The position numbers and the translations under genes were made by a program. Shown here in pieces: positions 1 to 5,237 of a DNA stretch of 10,318 nucleotides; position 1 is the first letter of the stretch; the number at the start of each line of letters is the position of its first letter. Origin of the DNA: Oscillospiraceae bacterium (GTDB taxonomy: Bacteria > Bacillota > Clostridia > Oscillospirales > Ruminococcaceae); the NCBI GenBank assembly GCA_016302225.1, contig JAEDOB010000057.1:1-10318 (forward strand). Reading direction: 5' to 3'. The notes below the pieces were generated by a model. That model was not told the origin of the DNA. It worked only from the letters and a program-made list of their open reading frames with translations, and made no database searches.

Positions 1-492
1 ATCTGAGTATACATACCTCGAAATGACATAAACGACTCTCTTGCTGATGCCTGCCCCGAAATAATACATATCCGACACACCTGCGCCGCTGCCGATAAAA
101 TCAATATTCAGCTCGGACGCAGATCTCCCGTCATACGCCTTGTCGGTAGATGCCATAATGTTTCCGTCAAGATCGCAGACCAATACCGTATCAATAGCAA
201 GCTCGCCGTTTTTAAAGCTTATGATGAAATCCAACGCATCTTCACTCGACCCGCTGCCGTTTAGAAGTGCTTTAACGCTTTCATCTGCGGACACAGATTT
301 TATTCCGGAAATGCAGTTCTCAAAATAAGCACCAATACAGCTGCTCTGAGCTTCTACAACATTTCCGTAATTCTTTTTGCTTATATCATCCGCATAATCC
401 TTTATTCTGCCGGAAGAAATAATGCTTACAACAGTTAATGGTATTATGAGGATCAGAAGCATTATCACCGCAAGCTTGATTTTTATACGCAT
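1..492 (-). CDS. Membrane-bound sensor protein, N-terminal part with Cache-like domain (3' end outside window)
   Basis: The reading frame starts at the ATG at 490-492 and stays open for 164 codons to the window edge, so the C-terminal part is missing. Residues 5-25 form one strongly hydrophobic segment after a basic start (MRIKIK), a typical signal anchor. The rest would lie outside the membrane. Residues about 100-164 (DTVLVCDLDGNIMAST, then DGRSASELNIDFI, then FGAGISKRVVYVISRYV) resemble the membrane-distal half of a dCache domain, the small-molecule sensor of chemoreceptors, histidine kinases and diguanylate cyclases. The output domain is off the window, so the class cannot be decided. The SD (GAAGGGA, 500-506) overlaps the stop codon of the upstream GH44 gene, 13 bases away, which points to one transcript and translational coupling. 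The start is well supported; the Cache assignment is by pattern recognition only. Confidence 0.75.
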   Translation of the reverse strand, partial: MRIKIKLAVIMLLILIIPLTVVSIISSGRIKDYADDISKKNYGNVVEAQSSCIGAYFENCISGIKSVSADESVKALLNGSGSSEDALDFIISFKNGELAIDTVLVCDLDGNIMASTDKAYDGRSASELNIDFIGSGAGVSDMYYFGAGISKRVVYVISRYVYSD

Positions 493-505
493 CTGTTAAT
501 CCCTT

Positions 506-2563
506 CTATTGCTTGTTATCAATTATTACTGCATAAACCATAAGTGCAGCAGCCGAAGCTGTCAGTAATGAAATAAATATTTTACCCGCCATGGGGAAGT
601 GCTTTTCTTCATCGGAAGAGGTACCCTCATGGGGCAGATTTTCTGTTTCGTCGGTTGTACCGTCACCGTGTTCGTTCGTTTCGTCGGGAACATCGGAAAC
701 AGAGGGCATTTCGCTGTATTCCCCGCTGCCTTCCGAAGGCGGCTCGGTTCCTGTGACTGTTTCGGTCAAAGATACAGCCGTACCGTCTGCGTCGGAAGTT
801 TCTGTGACTGTACCCTCGGTTCTGTCGGTTTCCGAAGGCTGAGTAACAGAGGTTTCATCATTGTCTGCGGAGATCACGGTTTCCCCTATGTTATCATCGG
901 CAGTAGTGACGGAGCCTTCGGGTATTTCGCCGTTTATTTCAAAAATGTAAACAGACAGCGGCGGCATTTCATACTCAAAGCTGTTATCGGAAATATCCTT
1001 CACAGTTCCTATCTTCTTGATCTCCGAAGATTCGGAATCCATGCCATAGACCGTGACCGAAGCATACTCTGCCTCAGAGCTTATATTGAAGGTGATCTCC
1101 TTATCAAGAGTATAGTTTTTGTTAGACGCAACAACGGTAAGCCTTGTCGGGTCGCTGCCGTTTATTGAAGCAAAAACGGAGCTGTTAATATCACTTCCGT
1201 TATCCGCCTTTACAATAGTATCGCCGAAGGAACTGCCCTTTCCGTCATAATTTGTGTAAAGCTCAATGGCAGACCTCTGATAGCTCCAATCCTCACTCAG
1301 CGGACGCAGACAAGCAAGGTAAACGCCCTGCTCCGCAAAGCAGCCGAGAGCATCAGCCTCTGCAATTCCTCCGCTGATATGGTCACCGCCGCCGAAATCA
1401 TACTCGCTGAAGGACAGCTTTGTCCCGGGATAATACAGCTGTATGGACGCCTGTAAAATAGGGATAAGCGGAGTATACTGCTTAAAGGAATGAACGTTGC
1501 TGAGCTCCGTATAATCGGGATCCCAAAGCGTCCTGACGGTCTGCATTCTGGTTCGGTTGCACTGCTCATGGGAATAATCGGCACAATCGATCACCTTGTC
1601 CCCCGTGGGGCTTATGGATTCGGTGTAATAGTGAAGGTCAAGGCAGTCCAGCAGCCTTTCTCCCGACGCCTTTTCCGCTTTCCGCATTTCCGTAAGATAA
1701 TAGTCGATAAACCAGTTATACCCGCTGCCCACCTTGTTCCAGTCGGGAGCGTCATTCAGCGAAATATAGGAGGTCAAACCCCTTAAAGAAGGACCGAACA
1801 CCATTGCGCTGTCATCAACAGCCTTCACAGCCTGAGAAAGAATAATGCTCTTCTCGGTCAGCGAAGCCGCCGAAACGGGAGAAAGCTCCAGCATAGGGAA
1901 ATTCTCATGCCAATATTCGGGTTCTCTGTCCAGAAAATAGCCTGTAATACCTCCGCTGTCGGCAGTGCCGTATCTTGTTACAAGATAGTGAACATATTCG
2001 TCTGTATATGTGAGATTATCGTTAATATCGGGGATAGTAGTGAGAACGTCATTCTTTCTCGGAATAACGCTTACCCACCTTTCGGGAGCCTTTGAGCGGG
2101 GCTCCATTACCATTCCGTTGCCGTCCCCCGCAGCGTATCCCAGCATAGGCAGCGTCACAAACCGTCCCGCAATGCCGCAGGAATTCGCATCGCTGACAAG
2201 CCCATAGGAATACAGCCCCGGTTCAGCCCACATTCCGTTGGGATAACGGCTGACAAGGGAATTGTCATTGGAATTATAAAGGTCTGCACCGGTATTGGCA
2301 TTATTTGTTTCCCAATTATATGTAGAAACGGAAACATTACTCTGCTTCACGGCATTAACTGTTATGCCCGAAAGACGGACAGTGTCCGCAACTCCGTAAA
2401 TATACGGACTGACAGGTGTTCTGCCCTTCTCGGTATCTATATTGAACGTAACAACGGAATCGTCATATATGATTGAAGCCTCCGCATCATACCGAGGCAG
2501 GCTGCCCGTAAAAAGAGCGGCAGCGGCGGCTATTGGAATTATACGGCGGAATTTATTTTTCAT
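506..2563 (-). CDS. Secreted, membrane-anchored GH44 endoglucanase/xyloglucanase-like protein
   Basis: 685 residues. Residues 1-29 are a signal peptide (MKNKFRR, a hydrophobic Ala-rich core, then DAEA). Residues about 40-455 match glycoside hydrolase family 44, which cleaves beta-1,4-glucans including xyloglucan: SPYIYGVAD, YNWETNNANTGADLYNSND, LDLHYY, LWDPDYTE, YYPGTKLSFSEYDFGG, HISGGIAEADALG, NYDGKGSSFGDT. The predicted acid/base is E214 (in LDREPEYW) and the nucleophile E387 (in SFSEYDFGG). Their 173-residue spacing equals that of E186 and E359 in Clostridium thermocellum Cel44A, as I recall it. Residues about 455-545 would be the accessory beta-sandwich. Then come a Thr/Ser/Glu/Asp-rich stalk (about 546-655), FPMAG (656-660), a hydrophobic helix (about 662-681) and a short IDNKQ tail. 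There is no dockerin and no recognisable carbohydrate-binding module. The chosen ATG follows SD AGAGG. An upstream in-frame ATG at 2677 lies inside the promoter and would wrongly bury the signal peptide. Arg replaces the usual Asn just before E214. Confidence 0.9.
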   Translation of the reverse strand: MKNKFRRIIPIAAAAALFTGSLPRYDAEASIIYDDSVVTFNIDTEKGRTPVSPYIYGVADTVRLSGITVNAVKQSNVSVSTYNWETNNANTGADLYNSNDNSLVSRYPNGMWAEPGLYSYGLVSDANSCGIAGRFVTLPMLGYAAGDGNGMVMEPRSKAPERWVSVIPRKNDVLTTIPDINDNLTYTDEYVHYLVTRYGTADSGGITGYFLDREPEYWHENFPMLELSPVSAASLTEKSIILSQAVKAVDDSAMVFGPSLRGLTSYISLNDAPDWNKVGSGYNWFIDYYLTEMRKAEKASGERLLDCLDLHYYTESISPTGDKVIDCADYSHEQCNRTRMQTVRTLWDPDYTELSNVHSFKQYTPLIPILQASIQLYYPGTKLSFSEYDFGGGDHISGGIAEADALGCFAEQGVYLACLRPLSEDWSYQRSAIELYTNYDGKGSSFGDTIVKADNGSDINSSVFASINGSDPTRLTVVASNKNYTLDKEITFNISSEAEYASVTVYGMDSESSEIKKIGTVKDISDNSFEYEMPPLSVYIFEINGEIPEGSVTTADDNIGETVISADNDETSVTQPSETDRTEGTVTETSDADGTAVSLTETVTGTEPPSEGSGEYSEMPSVSDVPDETNEHGDGTTDETENLPHEGTSSDEEKHFPMAGKIFISLLTASAAALMVYAVIIDNKQ

Positions 2564-2570
2564 TGGATTT

Positions 2571-2575
2571 CCTCT
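2571..2575 (-). promoter_or_regulatory. Ribosome binding site that fixes the GH44 gene start
   Basis: On the minus strand AGAGG lies seven bases before the ATG at 2561-2563. This start leaves a standard signal peptide at the N-terminus. The longer in-frame alternative begins at the -35 box of the promoter and would not be transcribed. Confidence 0.8.
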
Positions 2576-2648
2576 CGGGTATGCAAAAAACACAGCAAAT
2601 TTAAACAAAGTTAGCTTGTTGATCAAGCGAGCACACCTATATAAAATT

Positions 2649-2677
2649 ATTATACTATATTTCCCGCAAATTTGCAA
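2649..2677 (-). promoter_or_regulatory. Sigma-A-type promoter of the GH44-sensor operon
   Basis: The -35 box is TTGCAA (2672-2677) and the -10 box is a perfect TATAAT (2649-2654), with a 17-base spacer. Transcription would start near 2642, giving a leader of about 80 bases. The leader holds only a weak 5-bp hairpin (2614-2618 with 2624-2628). The promoter lies between the glnN terminator and the GH44 start, as expected for an independent operon. Confidence 0.82.
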
Positions 2678-2710
2678 GAGGAAATCCGAAAAAAATTAGT
2701 AATTTTCATA

Positions 2711-2757
2711 AAAAATACACCGTTCAATCGGACACAGCCTTTTGAACGGTGTATTTT
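2711..2757 (-). terminator. Rho-independent terminator after glnN
   Basis: A perfect 16-bp inverted repeat (2712-2727 and 2742-2757, arm AAAATACACCGTTCAA) with a 14-base loop. Read on the minus strand the stem runs into six T residues (2715-2710). It would end the glnN transcript about 100 bases past its stop codon and insulates the GH44 promoter. The symmetric A/T flanks could also allow termination on the plus strand, but no plus-strand gene needs it. Confidence 0.9.
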
Positions 2758-2769
2758 CTTCAGGGAGAT

Positions 2770-2800
2770 GGCTTGCAGGCTCAGGGAAAACCTGCAAGCC
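2770..2800 (-). repeat. Second perfect hairpin in the glnN 3' untranslated region
   Basis: Arms GGCTTGCAGG (2770-2779) and CCTGCAAGCC (2791-2800) form a perfect 10-bp stem with an 11-base loop. On the minus-strand transcript it comes 12 bases before the main terminator. It has no U-run, so it is not a terminator by itself. It could protect the 3' end of the mRNA or assist termination; that role is inferred. Confidence 0.65.
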
Positions 2801-2858
2801 GTTGTAAAGTGAGTAATGTATGAAAGGTCATACATTTCAGATATAGAAGTTATCGAAA

Positions 2859-4958
2859 TCAAACTCTGAAAAGGAGGTCGCCGTATGTGGGGAAAGGCCA
2901 TACCTTTTCGGGGCAGACAGTTTCAAGCTCGTCTGCAACAGCTCTCAGGGACTGCATAGCGGAGAATACTTCGTTTCTGAAATACTTTGCAGTAGCCTCA
3001 GCACCCTCTGTATTCTTAGCACCCAGAACCTTATCTTCAAGAACAGCGGTCGCAGAATCGATAGAAGCCACAAGACCGGAAACCTTATCTGCCAGCTTCT
3101 TCTCAACGCTGCTGTCGATACCTGCGGAATTCTTGGTAACAACAGACTCTGCAAGGAACTTAGCAAACTCCAGACCTGCGGGAATGATGTCCTTTCTTGC
3201 CATATCGATCATGGTCAGAGCCTCGATGTTGATGACCTTGCCGTAGTTTTCAAGGAGAACCTCGGTACGGGACTCGATCTCGCTTCTTGTATAAACCTTG
3301 AACTGCTCAAAGATAGCAACATTTTCATCGGCAGCAAACAGAGGAACACAGTCAACAGTGGAAACAAGGTTAGGCAGACCCCTTCTTGCAGCCTCCTCTA
3401 CCCACTCTGCGGAATAGCCGTTGCCGTTGAAGATAACAGCCTTGTGCTCCTTGATGGTCTTTTTCAGCAGATCCTTCAGAGCTTTATCGAAATCGTCAGC
3501 CTTTTCGAGAATATCCGCAAATTCGGACAGCTCCTTGGCAACGATGGTGTTCAGCATAATGTTGGTGCAGGAGATGGAATCTGCGGAACCAAGCATTCTG
3601 AACTCAAACTTATTTCCTGTAAATGCGAAGGGAGATGTTCTGTTACGGTCGGTAGTATCCTTAATGAAGTTGGGAAGGATTCCAACGCCCAGCTGGAACT
3701 TTGTGCCTGCGCCCGACTCAACGGTGCCATCATTTTCGATAGCTTCAATGACCTTCTGCAACTCGTCACCGATGAACATAGATACAATTGCGGGAGGAGC
3801 CTCATTAGCACCAAGTCTGTGGTCATTTCCTGCGGAGGAAGCGGCAATTCTCAGCAGAGGTGCATACTCGTGAACGCCCTTGATGATAGCGCAGAGGAAT
3901 GTCAGGAACTGAGCATTCTCAGCAGGAGTATCACCGGGGTCGAGAAGATTCTGACCGTCGTTTGTGGAGATAGACCAGTTGTTATGCTTACCGGAACCGT
4001 TCACGCCTGCAAAGGGCTTTTCGTGAAGCAAGCAAACCAGACCGTGCTTAAGAGCGATTTTCTTCATCAGCTCCATAGTCAGCTGATTGTGGTCGGCTGC
4101 AATGTTAGATGTGGAGAAGATAGGAGCAAGCTCGTGCTGTGCGGGAGCAACCTCGTTATGCTTTGTCTTAGCGAGGATTCCCAACTTCCAAAGCTCGGTG
4201 TCCAGCTCCTTCATATATTCAGCAACTCTTGTCTTGATGTTTCCGAAATAGTGATCTTCAAGCTCCTGACCCTTAGGAGATTTTGCACCGAAAAGTGTTC
4301 TGCCTGTGAAGATCAGGTCCTTACGCTGATCGTACAGCTTCTTGTCAACCAGGAAATATTCCTGCTCGGGACCAACAGTTGTGGTAACTCTTGTAGCGGT
4401 GGTATTTCCGAAAAGTCTGAGAACTCTTACAGCCTGCTCGGAAACAGCCTCCATGGAACGAAGCAGAGGAGTTTTCTTATCGAGGACTTCACCTGTGTAG
4501 GAGCAGAAAGCGGTAGGTATGTAAAGCGAACCGTCCTTAATGAATGCGTCGGAGGTGGGGTCCCAAGCGGTGTAGCCTCTTGCTTCAAATGTAGCTCTCA
4601 GACCGCCCGAGGGGAAAGAAGAAGCATCGGGCTCGCCCTTTACCAGCTCCTTGCCGGAGAATTCCATGATTACCTTGCCGTCGCCAACAGGTGAAATGAA
4701 GGAGTCGTGCTTCTCAGCAGTAACGCCTGTCATAGGCTGGAACCAGTGGGTGTAATGTGTAGCACCCTTTTCAACAGCCCAATCCTTCATTGCACTTGCA
4801 ACTACCTCGGCTACATCAGGATCAAGGGGCACGCCCATCTTTCTTGTTTTCATAAGGGACTTGAAAACGTTCTTAGGAAGTCTTGCCCTCATAGTTTCCT
4901 CGTTGAATACGTTGCAGCCGAAATACTCGGCAACTCCCTGAATTTTTTCTTCTGACAT
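2859..4958 (-). CDS. glnN: Glutamine synthetase type III (GSIII)
   Basis: 699 residues, the usual size of GSIII (about 700) and much longer than GSI or GSII (about 350-470). It makes glutamine from glutamate, ammonia and ATP in the cytoplasm. GSIII-type catalytic motifs are present and in order: GPEQEYF (196-202), KHNEVAPAQHELAP (266-279), HEKPFAGVNGSGKHNNWS (312-329), SSAGNDHRLGANEAPPA (374-390) and GNKFEFRMLGS (448-458). The C-terminal segment (WPFPTYGDLLF) ends the protein normally, and I see no frameshift or missing motif. The start ATG at 4956-4958 has a strong SD (GGGAGGAA, 4965-4972). An in-frame ATG at 5027 lacks a good SD, and translation from it would run through the leader terminator, so it is not used here. 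The gene has its own promoter and a long attenuator-like leader, and ends in a strong terminator, so it is probably monocistronic. Its product, glutamine, is the amide donor of the GatCAB enzyme encoded just upstream. Confidence 0.96.
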   Translation of the reverse strand: MSEEKIQGVAEYFGCNVFNEETMRARLPKNVFKSLMKTRKMGVPLDPDVAEVVASAMKDWAVEKGATHYTHWFQPMTGVTAEKHDSFISPVGDGKVIMEFSGKELVKGEPDASSFPSGGLRATFEARGYTAWDPTSDAFIKDGSLYIPTAFCSYTGEVLDKKTPLLRSMEAVSEQAVRVLRLFGNTTATRVTTTVGPEQEYFLVDKKLYDQRKDLIFTGRTLFGAKSPKGQELEDHYFGNIKTRVAEYMKELDTELWKLGILAKTKHNEVAPAQHELAPIFSTSNIAADHNQLTMELMKKIALKHGLVCLLHEKPFAGVNGSGKHNNWSISTNDGQNLLDPGDTPAENAQFLTFLCAIIKGVHEYAPLLRIAASSAGNDHRLGANEAPPAIVSMFIGDELQKVIEAIENDGTVESGAGTKFQLGVGILPNFIKDTTDRNRTSPFAFTGNKFEFRMLGSADSISCTNIMLNTIVAKELSEFADILEKADDFDKALKDLLKKTIKEHKAVIFNGNGYSAEWVEEAARRGLPNLVSTVDCVPLFAADENVAIFEQFKVYTRSEIESRTEVLLENYGKVINIEALTMIDMARKDIIPAGLEFAKFLAESVVTKNSAGIDSSVEKKLADKVSGLVASIDSATAVLEDKVLGAKNTEGAEATAKYFRNEVFSAMQSLRAVADELETVCPEKVWPFPTYGDLLFRV

Positions 4959-4964
4959 AACAAA

Positions 4965-4972
4965 TTCCTCCC
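4965..4972 (-). promoter_or_regulatory. Strong ribosome binding site of glnN
   Basis: GGGAGGAA on the minus strand, six bases before the ATG at 4956-4958. It supports the 699-residue start. It begins only a few bases after the U-tract of the leader terminator. Confidence 0.85.
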
Positions 4973-4976
4973 ATTG

Positions 4977-5025
4977 AAAAAATAAGACGCTCCGCCCGAC
5001 AGCTTTACTGCCGATGCGGAACGTC
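4977..5025 (-). terminator. Leader intrinsic terminator (attenuator) of glnN
   Basis: The leader RNA folds into a 10-bp stem (GACGUUCCGC, 5016-5025, with GCGGAGCGUC, 4986-4995, including one G-U pair), a single bulged A, a 7-bp upper stem (5008-5014 with 4996-5002) and a UAAAG loop. UUAUUUUUU follows directly. It lies between the glnN promoter and its ribosome binding site, so it must be bypassed for the gene to be expressed. That is the defining layout of transcription attenuation. It would also stop read-through from the gatCAB operon. Confidence 0.85.
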
Positions 5026-5073
5026 ATTGTTCCAATTATTATATTCAGTTCTTCCCTGCGGTGTGTGTTCCGC
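5016..5073 (-). promoter_or_regulatory. Candidate antiterminator structures in the glnN leader
   Basis: Two structures compete with the terminator for its 5' arm. First, GCGGAAC near the RNA 5' end (5067-5073) is perfectly complementary to GUUCCGC in that arm (5016-5022). Second, GGAAC-AAUGAC-GUUCC (5018-5033) forms a 5-bp hairpin with a six-base loop whose first base is A and fourth is G, the pattern recognised by ANTAR-domain antiterminators. A small hairpin GCGG/CCGC (5058-5073) could sequester the distal strand. The complementarities are seen directly; the switch and its ligand or protein are inferred. The first of the two ANTAR hexaloops expected upstream was not found. Confidence 0.55.
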
Positions 5074-5086
5074 TTGGTATGGTTAT

Positions 5087-5115
5087 ATGATACACTATTT
5101 TTTTCGGTTTGTCAA
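5087..5115 (-). promoter_or_regulatory. glnN: Sigma-A-type promoter of glnN
   Basis: The -35 box is a consensus TTGACA (5110-5115) and the -10 box is TATCAT (5087-5092), with a 17-base spacer. The predicted start is near 5080, giving a leader of about 120 bases before the ATG. The flanking upstream DNA is very AT-rich, which could act as an UP element. Confidence 0.85.
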
Positions 5116-5131
5116 GGGGTTTTTCAAATTT

Positions 5132-5165
5132 ATTTTGCAAGTTTTATAAAACAATCTTGCAAAAT
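5132..5165. repeat. Perfect inverted repeat upstream of the glnN promoter
   Basis: Arms ATTTTGCAAG (5132-5141) and CTTGCAAAAT (5156-5165) are perfect inverted copies separated by 14 bases, and a smaller palindrome TTTTATAAAA lies between them. The element ends 17 bases upstream of the -35 box. It has no T-run on the minus strand, so it is a poor terminator for the upstream operon. A dyad at this place fits a protein binding site, possibly nitrogen-related, but no known box was recognised. Confidence 0.5.
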
Positions 5166-5237
5166 TTTATGAACAACCCAGTCAAACACATCAAAATCGG
5201 GTAAAAATGAATTATTTTGCTGACATTAAACCATATT

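Noticed and set aside
599..1168. Plus-strand open frame of 189 codons opposite the GH44 stalk
   Set aside because: Antisense to the Ser/Thr/Glu-rich linker; biased composition leaves few stops. No start signal or domain.
2564..2677. 38-residue N-terminal extension of the GH44 protein from the ATG at 2677
   Set aside because: That ATG lies in the -35 box, and the true signal peptide with SD begins at 2563.
2871..2959. Perfect-looking AAGGAGG plus ATG on the plus strand, starting a 24-codon frame at 2885
   Set aside because: It is the reverse complement of the conserved GSIII C-terminus (GDLLF), has no promoter, and the peptide is unremarkable. Probably chance.
3444..4694. Long open frame (416 codons) on the plus strand opposite glnN
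   Set aside because: It is fully antisense to a well-supported gene, has no recognisable domain, and is explained by the codon bias of glnN leaving few stops in that frame.
4959..5027. N-terminal extension of GSIII from an in-frame ATG at 5025-5027
   Set aside because: It would be translated through the leader terminator, lacks a good SD, and GSIII homologues start near MSEEK.
5034..5080. First ANTAR hexaloop (P1) in the glnN leader
   Set aside because: No six-base loop with A1 and G4 on a stem of four or more pairs was found; CAG-GGAAGAA-CUG and GCGG-AACACACA-CCGC have the wrong loop size.
5166..5220. Possible terminator after gatB-aspS (ACCC...GGGT pairing)
   Set aside because: Only four base pairs with a long loop and no proper T-run; too weak to call.
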